Positions 1 to 8,260 of a DNA stretch of 64,000 nucleotides are shown here, piece by piece. The notes beneath the pieces are model-generated. The model made no database searches. It was not told where the DNA came from and saw only the letters and a list, made by a program, of their open reading frames with translations. Numbering within the stretch: position 1 is the first letter of the stretch; each line of letters begins with the position of its first letter. A program made the position numbers and the translations under genes. Source of the DNA: Actinomycetes bacterium (lineage in GTDB: Bacteria > Actinomycetota > Coriobacteriia > Coriobacteriales > Atopobiaceae); the NCBI GenBank assembly GCA_029546925.1, contig JAKPQM010000084.1, positions 1 to 64,000 on the forward strand, read 5' to 3'.

Positions 1-35
1 ACCTGTAAGACGGGTGTTCGGGCCATCCCGTTCGC

Positions 36-41
36 TATACT
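36..41 (+). promoter_or_regulatory. Possible -10 box for thyA-folA
   Basis: TATACT matches the -10 consensus at 5 of 6 positions and lies about 40 bases before the thyA start. No convincing -35 box is visible at the usual spacing, so this is tentative. A purine-rich AGGACGAGG just before the ATG serves as ribosome binding site. Confidence 0.3.
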
Positions 42-82
42 TGCATCTAGGCAACTCCCATCTCAGGCGATAGGACGAGGCG

Positions 83-931
83 ATGAGCAGAGCTGACAGC
101 ATCTTCATCGATATGTGTACCGATATCATCGAGAACGGTACCACCACCGAAGGGCAGAAGGTCCGCCCGCGCTGGGAGGATGGCGCGAGCGCCTACACCA
201 TCAAGAAGTTCGGGATCTGCAACCGCTACGACCTGCGCGAGGAGTTCCCGGCGTTGACGCTGCGACGCACCGCCCTCAAGAGCTGCATGGACGAGATCCT
301 CTGGATCTATCAGAGAAAATCCAACAACATCCACGACCTGAAGCCCCATATCTGGGATGAATGGGCGGATGAGACGGGGTCGATCGGCAAGGCATACGGC
401 TATCAGGTGGGTCAGATCTCGCACTATGCGGACGGCGATTACGACCAGATGGACCGCGTGCTGAAGGATCTGCGCGAGAATCCTTATTCGCGGCGCATCA
501 TGACCAACCTCTACACCTTTGCAGATCTTTCCGAGATGCATCTCTACCCCTGCGCCTTCAACGTCATCTACAACGTGACGCACGATGCGGGAGTCGAGAG
601 GCCTACGCTGAATATGCTGCTCGTGCAGCGCAGCCAGGATGTGCTTGCCGCTAACAACTGGAACGTCTGCCAATACGCGTTGCTGCTCATGATGGTCGCG
701 CAGGTCTCCGATATGGTTCCGGGCGAATTCGTGCACATGATCGCCGACGCGCACATCTACGATCGCCACATCGATATCGTACGCGAGCTCCTCGAGCGTC
801 CGTGCTATCCCGCGCCGAAGGTCTCCTTGAACCCTGACGTGCATGATTTCTATGCATTCACCACCGATGACCTCGTCGTCGAGGACTATGTCTTCGGTCC
901 GCAGGTCACCGGCATTCCGATTGCGGTCTAG
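83..931 (+). CDS. thyA: Thymidylate synthase
   Basis: Makes dTMP from dUMP with 5,10-methylene-THF as methyl donor and reductant, releasing dihydrofolate, in the cytoplasm. The 282-residue product shows the active-site block LYPCAFN with catalytic Cys157, the QRSQD motif that binds the dUMP phosphate, and the AHIYDRH block near the C-terminus. Length is normal for ThyA. The start follows AGGACGAGGCG. The stop is two bases before folA, so the two are one operon: the dihydrofolate made here is reduced by the next product. The methylene-THF supply is encoded about 20 kb away (fhs, fchA, folD). Confidence 0.97.
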   Translation: MSRADSIFIDMCTDIIENGTTTEGQKVRPRWEDGASAYTIKKFGICNRYDLREEFPALTLRRTALKSCMDEILWIYQRKSNNIHDLKPHIWDEWADETGSIGKAYGYQVGQISHYADGDYDQMDRVLKDLRENPYSRRIMTNLYTFADLSEMHLYPCAFNVIYNVTHDAGVERPTLNMLLVQRSQDVLAANNWNVCQYALLLMMVAQVSDMVPGEFVHMIADAHIYDRHIDIVRELLERPCYPAPKVSLNPDVHDFYAFTTDDLVVEDYVFGPQVTGIPIAV

Positions 932-933
932 CC

Positions 934-1419
934 ATGGATGCGATCGTTTCCGTCACACGTGACTGGGGCATCGGCCGCAACGGCGGTCTGCTTGTCCGCA
1001 ACAAGGCCGACATGCGGCGCTTCAAGGAGCTCACGATGGGCGGGAGCGTCATCATGGGCAGGCAGACCTTCGAAGGTCTGCCGGGAGGTCCGCTGCCGGG
1101 CAGGAACAACATAGTGCTCACGCGGAACCGCGATTTCTCCCTTGCAGGCATCGAGGTCGCCAGCTCGATCGACGAGGCCTTGACGCTGGCGGATGCGTAC
1201 GGGGGGAAAACGTGGCTTATCGGCGGAGCCTCGCTCTACAGGCAGTTTCTCGACAAGTGCAGCAAGGTCTACGTCACCCTCCACGATATCGTCCTCGATG
1301 CAGATGCGTACTTTCCCAATCTTGACGAGGATGATGCGTGGTCATGCGTCGATATCACAGAGACCGACTTCACCGAGCACGGAGTCCCCTTCCGTTTCGT
1401 CCTGTACGAGCACCTGTGA
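934..1419 (+). CDS. folA: Dihydrofolate reductase
   Basis: Reduces dihydrofolate to tetrahydrofolate with NADPH, regenerating the cofactor oxidised by ThyA. The 161-residue length is typical. Visible family features are the N-terminal substrate loop DWGIGRNGGL, the GRQTFEGLP segment corresponding to the GRxTxxS/LP region, and WLIGGASLY (the GG NADPH-binding turn) in the second half. The ATG is two bases after the thyA stop, indicating co-transcription and probably coupled translation. It is the last gene of the plus-strand pair; a repeat-bearing spacer follows, then converging minus-strand genes. Confidence 0.95.
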   Translation: MDAIVSVTRDWGIGRNGGLLVRNKADMRRFKELTMGGSVIMGRQTFEGLPGGPLPGRNNIVLTRNRDFSLAGIEVASSIDEALTLADAYGGKTWLIGGASLYRQFLDKCSKVYVTLHDIVLDADAYFPNLDEDDAWSCVDITETDFTEHGVPFRFVLYEHL

Positions 1420-1442
1420 CTGCGGGCCGTCGCGCTCGTTTC

Positions 1443-1598
1443 ACGTTTCCCCAGCACACCCATCGGTGACTGTACAGCCACTATGGCCTTTGCCGGCCAA
1501 ACGCAGCGTGGCAGGTTTCTAGGAGGGCCTCAATCCAACGTTTCCCCAGCACACCCATCGGCGACTGTACAGCCAGCGAGGGGCGTGCTGGGGAAACG
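1443..1598. repeat. Direct and inverted repeat cluster 3' of folA
   Basis: Two near-identical 38-base copies, 1443-1480 and 1538-1575, share ACGTTTCCCCAGCACACCCA and the following GACTGTACAGCCA, differing at one base. A third partial copy is inverted at 1585-1598 (GTGCTGGGGAAACG) and can pair with 1539-1552. The cluster lies in the 194-base spacer between converging folA and the lipoprotein gene, so it may act as a bidirectional terminator or be a degenerate small repeat. No coding capacity is apparent. Confidence 0.7.
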
Positions 1599-1613
1599 CC
1601 AAGCCAAGAAAGC

Positions 1614-2207
1614 CTAGATGCTGAAGTCCGCTCCTCCATAGAGTGCGGAGTAGAACTCGTTATTATCGGGATTGATATCCCACGTTCCATCCTCGTTCTT
1701 GAAGACCTCGAGCGTGACGTCGGCAGTCGTGGTCTCCAGCTCGCCCGAATCGATGAGTTCGTAGAGGAATGAGAAGAGCTTCTTGACGAGGGCGCTTTCC
1801 CCTTCCGCGTTGAAGAGCTCCTGCGCTTCATGGGTAGCTGCGAATTCTTCGAACTGCTCGCCCGCCCGCTCAAGTGCCGTGCCGAGGTTGACGTTGGTTA
1901 CCGAGAGGGCGACCGTACCCGTATCTCCAGAGAGATTGATGTCGCCGATCTCCCACTCGAGATGCTTGAAGCAGTAGCCTAAAAACTCGTTGGCATCGAC
2001 GCCATAGACGTTGAGCGAATCGAGGACGCCTTGGTCGGCAAAGCTCACAGCATCGGAGTTCTCGGCATTCTTGAAGATCTTCATCGCGTTGTCGACGGCA
2101 TCATGCACAGCACCCTCCTCACCCGCGAAGAGCGAGCAGGATGCAAGCACGATCGACATCGTCAGCAAGCAGAGGATAGATGCGATGGCCTTGAGCTTTG
2201 CCTTCAT
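1614..2207 (-). CDS. Small predicted lipoprotein, function unknown
   Basis: A 197-residue secreted protein. The N-terminus MKAKLKAIASI is followed by a hydrophobic core and a lipobox LASC, so the product should be lipidated on cysteine and anchored outside the membrane. The remainder is acidic, with no catalytic motif recognised. The start at 2207 was chosen over an upstream in-frame ATG because it gives the signal peptide and follows AGGGGGAGAGCC. It resembles small actinobacterial lipoproteins with NTF2-like domains only in general composition, so no family is claimed. It lies 10 bases after the kinase-like gene and is probably co-transcribed with it. Confidence 0.8.
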   Translation of the reverse strand: MKAKLKAIASILCLLTMSIVLASCSLFAGEEGAVHDAVDNAMKIFKNAENSDAVSFADQGVLDSLNVYGVDANEFLGYCFKHLEWEIGDINLSGDTGTVALSVTNVNLGTALERAGEQFEEFAATHEAQELFNAEGESALVKKLFSFLYELIDSGELETTTADVTLEVFKNEDGTWDINPDNNEFYSALYGGADFSI

Positions 2208-2217
2208 GGCTCTCCCC

Positions 2218-2991
2218 CTATTCGAAGTCGGCAGCCGCATTGATCCAGCCGAGCAGGAACTCATCGTAGATCTTACGCCCGCGCGAGAGCTCCGCCGCCG
2301 CCAAAACAGGAAGCCAATAGCGGATCTTCTGCTTGGGGATATCTGATTTGATGGAATAGGTATCGAGGTAGAGCTCGGCCCAGTCGGGCTGCTCGAGCGA
2401 GAGCTCAAGGTAGGTCATGGCAGCATCGGCCTCGGGCACGCCGCGCGAGACGTGCGCCCAGTCGCACACGTAGGGTTTGCTGCCGTCCTCGGGAATGAGG
2501 ACGTTGCTGGGGTTGAAATCGCCGTGGCAGATCGTACGCCCGTTGCGCATGCCGTCGGCGCGCATCTGCAGATCGTAGCGTACGGTGGGATCGAGCTCCT
2601 TGACGCTGCTGACCATGCCGATGAGCTTGCGCTTCTGGTTATTGAGCAGCATGGGTGCCGGGATAGCCTGTATCTCGAGCTGCAAATCGACGAACTGATC
2701 CATGTAGGCCTTGAGTTCATCACCCGAGGCGTTGCGCATGAACGTGGAGAGCTTCTCGCTGGGGATATACTCGTTCGCGAGCGCCCAAGAACCGTCCTCG
2801 ATCTGGGAAACCTCGAGGATGCGGGGGGCACGTACACCCGCCTCTTGGATACGGGCGCAGTTCAGCGCCTCATTGAAGATATCCTGCGCTGGCTTGGCGG
2901 CATTGAAGACCTTGACCACGCGATTGCCATCTCGGTAGACGACCTTGTTGTGACGGCGGACGATCTCGACCTTGCTATCTGAAAGCTGCAT
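2218..2991 (-). CDS. Aminoglycoside phosphotransferase/choline kinase-family protein
   Basis: A 257-residue protein of the APH fold. The central ICHGDFNPSNVL carries the catalytic Asp and the Asn of the HGDxxxxN loop, and YVCDWAH supplies the metal-binding Asp of the DFG-equivalent DW motif. The N-terminal strand VVKVFN has the expected ATP-anchoring Lys. The substrate is not evident; the family phosphorylates aminoglycosides, choline, homoserine, sugars or proteins. The start at 2991 follows GGAGGAAACGAA. It lies between adhE and the lipoprotein gene with a 31-base gap to adhE, so all three may form one transcript. Confidence 0.85.
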   Translation of the reverse strand: MQLSDSKVEIVRRHNKVVYRDGNRVVKVFNAAKPAQDIFNEALNCARIQEAGVRAPRILEVSQIEDGSWALANEYIPSEKLSTFMRNASGDELKAYMDQFVDLQLEIQAIPAPMLLNNQKRKLIGMVSSVKELDPTVRYDLQMRADGMRNGRTICHGDFNPSNVLIPEDGSKPYVCDWAHVSRGVPEADAAMTYLELSLEQPDWAELYLDTYSIKSDIPKQKIRYWLPVLAAAELSRGRKIYDEFLLGWINAAADFE

Positions 2992-3022
2992 TTCGTTTCC
3001 TCCAAACGGTTGGGGCGCTCGA

Positions 3023-5644
3023 TTAGTCTTCGTAGCTCGACGCCGGACGACCGTAATAGGCATCCAGATAGAGCTCGCGGATCTCGGAGATGAGCGGATA
3101 ACGCGGATTAGCACCCGTGCACTGGTCATTGAAAGCCTGCTCGCTCATCTCATCGAGATTGTCGAGGAAGTACTGCTCGTCGACACCGTACTCAGCGATG
3201 GTCTTCTTCACGCCCACATATGCGAGAAGGGCCTCGATCTTGGCGATGAACTTCTCGAAGACCTCGGCATCATCGGCACCGGTCACGCCGCAGAAGCGAG
3301 CAGCCTCGGCATAACGCGCGAGCGTCTTGGGGTGATCGTACTGGGGGAAGGTGCCCATGCGCGTGGGGATCTCGGCAGCGTTGTAGCGCATGACGCGGGT
3401 GAGGATGACTGCGTTGGCCCAGCCGTGGGGGATGTGGTGCCAAGCACCGAGCTTATGCGCCATGGAGTGATTGACACCGAGGAAGGCGTTGGCGAACGCC
3501 ATGCCGGCAAGGCAGGAGGCATTGGCCATGTGGTCGCGAGCCTCGACGTCGCCTGGCGTGTCGTAGGCACGCTCAAGGTAGTCGAAGACGAGCTTCATGG
3601 CACGCAGCGCCATGCCGTCGGTGTAGTCGGAGGCCAACATGGAGACGAAAGCCTCAAGGGCGTGCGTGAGCACGTCGACGCCGGAGGCCGAGGTGAGTCC
3701 CTTGGGCTGGGTCATCATGTTGGCGGTATCGACGATGGCCATGTTGGGAAGCAGCTGATAATCGGCGATAGGCCACTTCACGCCTGTGTCGGCATCGGTG
3801 ATGATGGCGAACGGCGTGACTTCGGAACCGGTACCCGAGGACGTGGGGATGGCGACGAAGAAGACTTTGGAGCCGAGCTCGGGGAAGGTGTAGACGCGCT
3901 TGCGGATATCCATGAAGTCGACGGCCATGTCCTCGAAGCGGGCCTCGGGATGCTCGTACATCATCCACATGATCTTGGCGCAGTCCATGGCCGAGCCGCC
4001 GCCGATGGCGATGATGCAGTCGGGGTCGAACGCCTGCATCTGGCGAAGGCCCTGCTCGGCGCACTGCAACGTGGGGTCGGGCGTGACCTCCCAGAAGCTC
4101 GAATGCACGATACCCATCTCGTCGAGGATGTTCTCGATCTGCTTGGTGAAACCGCTCTTGTAGAGGAAGGTGTCGGTGACGATGAAGCAACGCTTCTTGC
4201 CATAGACGTCCTTGAGCTCGCGCAGGGCCACGGGCATGCAGTCCTTCTTGAAGAAGAGTTTCTCGGGGGTACGGAGCCACAGCATGTTCTCACGCCTCTC
4301 TGCAACGTACTTGAAGTTGAGCAGGTTCATAACGCCCACATTGCCGCACACGGAGTTGCCGCCCCACGAGCCGCAGCCCAGCGTGAGCGAGGGGGTGAGC
4401 TTGAAGTTGTAGAGGTCGCCGATGCCGCCCTGCGATGAAGGCGTGTTGATGAGGATGCGGCAGGTCTTCATGGCCTCTGCATGAGCCGCGATCTTCTCGC
4501 GCTCAGCAGTGTTGATGTAGAGCGAGCTCGTGTGGCCGAAGCCGCCGTCGGCAACGAGGCGCTTCGCTTTTTCAAGGGCATCCTCGAAGGTCTTGGCCTT
4601 GTACATGCCGAGCACCGGGGAGAGCTTCTCGTGGGCGAACGGCTCGGAGGGATCGACCGAGCTGACCTCGCCGATGAGGATCTTGGTGTTCTTGGGAACC
4701 TCGACGCCCGCCATCTGAGCGATCTTGTAAGCAGGCTGGCCGACGATCTTGGCGTTCACGGAACCGTTGATGATGACGATGCTGCCGACCTTCTTGGTCT
4801 CATCGCCTTTGAGGAAATAGCAGCCACGACGCTTGAACTCGTCCTTGACCTCCTGGTAGAGATCGTCGCCCACGACGGTGACCGACTGCTCGGACGCGCA
4901 GATCATGCCATAGTCGAAGGTCTTGGAGTGGATGATCGAGTTGACGGCGAGCTTGACATCGGCGCTCTCGTCGATGATGACGGGGGTATTGCCGGGGCCG
5001 ACGCCGAGCGCTGGCTTGCCGGACGAGTATGCGGAACGGACCATGCCGGGACCGCCCGTGGCGAGGATGATATCGGAGTTGTGCATGAGCTCATTGGTGA
5101 GTTCGAGCGAGGGCGTGGGGATCCAGTCGATGATACCCTCGGGGCAACCGGCGGCCTCGGCGGCATCGCGTATGATGCGTGCCGCCTCGATGGTGCACTC
5201 CTTGGCGCGCGGGTGCGGGCTGAGAATGATGGCGTTGCGGGTCTTGAGGCAGATGAGGCACTTGAAGATCGCGGTCGACGTGGGGTTGGTCGTGGGGATG
5301 ACCGCCGCTACGATGCCGATGGGCTCGGCGATCCGCGTCATGCCGAAGACCGTATCCTCCTCGATGACGCCGCAGGTCTTGGTCTCCTTATAGGCATTGT
5401 AGATGTACTCGGACGCATAATGGTTCTTGATGACCTTATCCTCCGCAAGGCCCATGCCCGTCTCCTCGACCGCCATCTTGGCAAGCGGGATGCGCGCCTT
5501 GTTCGCAGCAAGCGCCGCCCTGTAGAAGATCTCGTCGACCTGTTCCTGCGAGAAGGTGGCGAAGACTTCCTGAGCGGCACGCATCTGCTTCATGCGCTTG
5601 GTCAGCGCATCGACGCTGTCGATCACAATCGCTTTCCTTACCAT
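3023..5644 (-). CDS. adhE: Bifunctional acetaldehyde-CoA/alcohol dehydrogenase
   Basis: Reduces acetyl-CoA to acetaldehyde and then ethanol with two NADH, the main redox sink of mixed-acid fermentation. The 873-residue length is typical. Residues 1 to about 440 are an aldehyde dehydrogenase domain with catalytic Cys249 in YGMICASE. The C-terminal half is an iron alcohol dehydrogenase with AIGGGSAMD, the GVDVLTHALEA block and metal ligands in HSMAHKLGAWHHIPHG. AdhE proteins form long spirosome filaments. The start at 5644 follows GGGAGGTAGAC; the in-frame ATG eight codons upstream lacks a good ribosome binding site. A 620-base spacer lies upstream. Confidence 0.96.
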   Translation of the reverse strand: MVRKAIVIDSVDALTKRMKQMRAAQEVFATFSQEQVDEIFYRAALAANKARIPLAKMAVEETGMGLAEDKVIKNHYASEYIYNAYKETKTCGVIEEDTVFGMTRIAEPIGIVAAVIPTTNPTSTAIFKCLICLKTRNAIILSPHPRAKECTIEAARIIRDAAEAAGCPEGIIDWIPTPSLELTNELMHNSDIILATGGPGMVRSAYSSGKPALGVGPGNTPVIIDESADVKLAVNSIIHSKTFDYGMICASEQSVTVVGDDLYQEVKDEFKRRGCYFLKGDETKKVGSIVIINGSVNAKIVGQPAYKIAQMAGVEVPKNTKILIGEVSSVDPSEPFAHEKLSPVLGMYKAKTFEDALEKAKRLVADGGFGHTSSLYINTAEREKIAAHAEAMKTCRILINTPSSQGGIGDLYNFKLTPSLTLGCGSWGGNSVCGNVGVMNLLNFKYVAERRENMLWLRTPEKLFFKKDCMPVALRELKDVYGKKRCFIVTDTFLYKSGFTKQIENILDEMGIVHSSFWEVTPDPTLQCAEQGLRQMQAFDPDCIIAIGGGSAMDCAKIMWMMYEHPEARFEDMAVDFMDIRKRVYTFPELGSKVFFVAIPTSSGTGSEVTPFAIITDADTGVKWPIADYQLLPNMAIVDTANMMTQPKGLTSASGVDVLTHALEAFVSMLASDYTDGMALRAMKLVFDYLERAYDTPGDVEARDHMANASCLAGMAFANAFLGVNHSMAHKLGAWHHIPHGWANAVILTRVMRYNAAEIPTRMGTFPQYDHPKTLARYAEAARFCGVTGADDAEVFEKFIAKIEALLAYVGVKKTIAEYGVDEQYFLDNLDEMSEQAFNDQCTGANPRYPLISEIRELYLDAYYGRPASSYED

Positions 5645-6105
5645 GTCTACCTCCCTGTTCCGTAACATTCCTTACGCGCGCGATGGACGAGAGCAGCTGC
5701 CAGAAAACGAGACCGGCGCACGAGGTGAAGCGCTCATACACCGATGAGAGGATGAGAGATCGATGGGTGTGGCGTTTGGGAGATGGGCGAGCCGCCCGTT
5801 CTTGATAGGAGCAGAATCGACGGTCGTGCCGCCGCTATCGAAAAGCACTGCCTGTATCCGCTCCGGCCGACTCAAAGCGTCCCTCCATCGAAGGAAAAGA
5901 ACATCGTTTTGGCCCCGTCGCATAAAAAAAGCGACACGGCAATCGGTCGCACTGGACCGCGCGCCCTCCTGGCCACGTGCGCCGGCACAGGACTTCCCTC
6001 TTGGGATAACGGCGAGCCGTTAGGCGGCGGAACAACGCCCTTACTATATCATCCCGATCGAGGTCTTGCCACCCGAATATGCAACGCATCGAAACTGCAA
6101 AATCA

Positions 6106-6196
6106 GGGAGAAACTGGGAGACGGGGACGGTCCTCGGTGTGCATTTTGCTGAAAACAATGCACACCGAGGACCGTCCCCGTCTCCCAGTTTCTCCC
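6106..6196. repeat. Perfect inverted repeat, 40-bp arms, 11-base loop
   Basis: Arms 6106-6145 and 6157-6196 are exact reverse complements. The arm contains GGGGACGGTCCTCGGTGTGC; the core GGGGACGGTCCT recurs in the hairpin at 53685-53781. It lies 69 bases beyond the aldolase stop codon. It may be a transcription barrier, an mRNA 3'-end stabiliser or a mobile palindrome. No poly-T follows either arm. Confidence 0.95.
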
Positions 6197-6207
6197 CGTG
6201 TCCCAGT

Positions 6208-6235
6208 GCGGCCCGGAGCATGAGCCCCGGGCCGC
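6208..6235 (-). terminator. GC hairpin after the aldolase gene
   Basis: GCGGCCCGG at 6208-6216 pairs exactly with CCGGGCCGC at 6227-6235 around a 10-base loop, 30 bases past the aldolase stop. It lacks a T-run on the minus strand, so it is only terminator-like. It could end the PTS-dehydrogenase-aldolase transcript. Confidence 0.5.
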
Positions 6236-6264
6236 CACCTCCCCTATGGAATGGTGCTGGTAGC

Positions 6265-7101
6265 CTACGCCTGGCCGGTTGCACCGCAGAGATCGAACAT
6301 ATGGAGCGCGACCTCCTTGTAGCCTGCCGTGATGTAGTTGAAGAAGCCGTAGGCACCGAAGCCGGTGCAATCGTTGGTCTCGACGCCGCGGATGCAGCCC
6401 TGCATGAGCTCGTTGGCGATATTGAGCTTGTTGGCGCCCATGCGGCACATCCTGTGGAGGTTCTCCTCGCCGGTGCCCGAGCCGCCGTGGATCACGAGCG
6501 GCGCGGGGACGGCCTCGTGGAGCTCGGCGAGCAGGTCGAAGTCGATCCTCGGGGTGCCCTTGTAGACGCCGTGGGAGGTGCCGACGGAGACGGCCAGGGT
6601 GTCGGCGCCGGAATCGGCGAGGAAGCTCACGGCCTCGGCGGGGACGGTGAAGACGGTGTCGGCGGCATCGTCGTACCTGTCGCCGGTGCCGACGTGGCCG
6701 AACTCGGCCTCGACGCCGGCGCCGACGGCGTGGGCGGCCCTGGCCACGGCGGCGACCTCGGCGGCGTTGACCTCGTAGGGCTCGGAGGACTTGTCGAGCA
6801 TGACGTCGGAGAAGCCGGCGCGCAGGGCGAGCATGCAGTGGTCGAAGGAGGCGCCGTGGTCGAGGATGATCGACACGGGAACGGAGGCCTTCTCGGCCAG
6901 GCGGGTGGACATGTAGCCATAGCTCAAGATGTCGTCAACCTTACCGGTGTTGAACATATAGAGCATGATGAGAGGGGCGTTCTTCTCCTCGGCGGCGGCG
7001 ATGGCGGCCTTGACGGTGACCTCGTTGGCAGCGGACAGCGCGGGAATGCAGTAGTTGTTCTCGCGGGCTTTCGCCATGGTCTCGACCATAGAAACGAGCA
7101 T
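6265..7101 (-). CDS. Class II ketose-bisphosphate aldolase (FBA/tagatose family)
   Basis: A zinc-dependent aldolase of 278 residues that should split a ketose phosphate or bisphosphate into dihydroxyacetone phosphate and an aldehyde. Visible features are SIILDHGASFDHC with Asp81 and zinc ligand His82, EAEFGHVGTG, SVGTSHGVYKG, and VIHGGSGTG with a third zinc ligand. The short length suits the GatY/KbaY/FbaA-like branch. It is the last gene of a minus-strand block with two alcohol dehydrogenases and a mannose-type PTS, so the substrate is probably the phosphorylated sugar or polyol they generate rather than glycolytic FBP. Confidence 0.88.
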   Translation of the reverse strand: MLVSMVETMAKARENNYCIPALSAANEVTVKAAIAAAEEKNAPLIMLYMFNTGKVDDILSYGYMSTRLAEKASVPVSIILDHGASFDHCMLALRAGFSDVMLDKSSEPYEVNAAEVAAVARAAHAVGAGVEAEFGHVGTGDRYDDAADTVFTVPAEAVSFLADSGADTLAVSVGTSHGVYKGTPRIDFDLLAELHEAVPAPLVIHGGSGTGEENLHRMCRMGANKLNIANELMQGCIRGVETNDCTGFGAYGFFNYITAGYKEVALHMFDLCGATGQA

Positions 7102-7160
7102 GTGCGACTCCTATCTCTTAGCGGGGGCCCGCCGGTGGGGCGCCCCATGGATACCCGGAC

Positions 7161-8207
7161 TCAGAGCTTGATGATGCAGCGGAAGGTGTCGGGGCGGATG
7201 GCCGCCTCGAAGGCCCTCTGGCAGTCGTCGATGGCGAAGACGCCGGAGACGAGCCTGCCGGGGTCGATGATGCCCTTCGAGAGGGCGTCGCAGGAGCGGC
7301 GGAAGCTGCGCACGGACGGCGAGACGGCCCCGGTGATGACGGCCTCGGAGTTGTGCAGCCAGTTGGGCGAGACCTCGATGGGCTTGTCGGGATGCTGGCT
7401 GGAGTACATGATGACGCGGCCCATCTGGGCGACCATGCCGATGGCCTGCTGCGCGACGGCGGAGACGGCGGTGGTGTTGAAGACGACGGCCGCCCCGTCG
7501 CCGCCCGTGAGCTCCCTGACGGCCTCGACGGCGTCGCAGGAGGCGGGGTCGACGGCGATGTCGGCGCCGAGCTCGCGGGCGAGCTCGCGGCGCGCCCCGT
7601 CGGGCTCGGACATGATGACGCGGGCGCCCTGGGCCTTGGCGCACATGACGTGGAGCTGGCCCATGATGCCGCCGCCGATGACGACGACGTCGTCGCCGAT
7701 CTCGATCCGCCCCTTCTCGATGGAGTTGAGGACGCAGGCGAGCGGCTCGGCGAAGCAGGCCTTCTCGAGCGGGAGCTCGTCGTTCATGAAGAACAGCATA
7801 TCGGGCTCGATGAGCACATACTGCCCGAGGCCGCCGATGCCGGGGTACGCCATCCAGCTCTTGTCCTGCTCGGAGCCGTTGACGCAGAGGTTGCCCTCAT
7901 CGTGGCGGCAGCCGTAGCAGTGTCCGCAGCTGTAGAAGGTGCGCGCGGCGATGCGCCTGCCGATGGGGTAGTCCTCGGGCTTGAGGCCCGCGCCGATGGC
8001 GTCGATGCGTCCGGCAACCTCGTGACCGCCGATGAAGGGCAGCGGAACAGGGACGACGCCCGTGAACATACGCTGCTCGAAGGTGCACAGAGCACACCCC
8101 TCGACGCGCATGCGGATCTGACCCCTACCCGGAACGGGGCGGTCGGCCTCGAGCACAGACGCCTCGTGGTCACCGGTGATGGCGACTATCTTCATTTTAT
8201 CGGCCAT
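7161..8207 (-). CDS. Zinc-dependent medium-chain alcohol/polyol dehydrogenase
   Basis: A 348-residue MDR-superfamily oxidoreductase, likely NAD(P)-dependent and acting on a polyol or sugar phosphate. The zinc-binding start is GCALCTFEQR, followed by GGHEVAGRI; the structural-zinc block is YSCGHCYGCRHDEGNLC with four cysteines. The nucleotide site is VVVIGGGIMGQ. Its nearest functional analogues are sorbitol, galactitol-1-phosphate and L-sorbose-1-phosphate dehydrogenases, but the specificity cannot be read. It lies 53 bases after the iron alcohol dehydrogenase and 59 bases before the aldolase, in the PTS-linked block. Confidence 0.88.
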   Translation of the reverse strand: MADKMKIVAITGDHEASVLEADRPVPGRGQIRMRVEGCALCTFEQRMFTGVVPVPLPFIGGHEVAGRIDAIGAGLKPEDYPIGRRIAARTFYSCGHCYGCRHDEGNLCVNGSEQDKSWMAYPGIGGLGQYVLIEPDMLFFMNDELPLEKACFAEPLACVLNSIEKGRIEIGDDVVVIGGGIMGQLHVMCAKAQGARVIMSEPDGARRELARELGADIAVDPASCDAVEAVRELTGGDGAAVVFNTTAVSAVAQQAIGMVAQMGRVIMYSSQHPDKPIEVSPNWLHNSEAVITGAVSPSVRSFRRSCDALSKGIIDPGRLVSGVFAIDDCQRAFEAAIRPDTFRCIIKL

Positions 8208-8260
8208 GATGTACCTCTTTTCTTAGAGCCGAACAATACTACCGAGCTTGGAAGGCCACT

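Larger units (their letters stand above)
5645..6264. other. 620-base spacer between adhE and the aldolase gene
   Basis: No plausible gene was found. The adhE end (5645-5760) should carry the adhE promoter, but no clear -10/-35 pair could be fixed. Most of 5760-6090 is featureless. The aldolase end holds a perfect 40-bp-arm hairpin (6106-6196) and a GC hairpin (6208-6235), described separately. Confidence 0.6.

Noticed and set aside
2972-4438. Long plus-strand ORF of 488 codons opposite adhE (also 4481-5665, 6079-7917, 18449-20113, 22652-24283 and 44405-46633)
   Set aside because: All are antisense shadows of strong minus-strand genes in GC-rich DNA; their translations are His/Gly/Asp/Val-rich with no family motifs.
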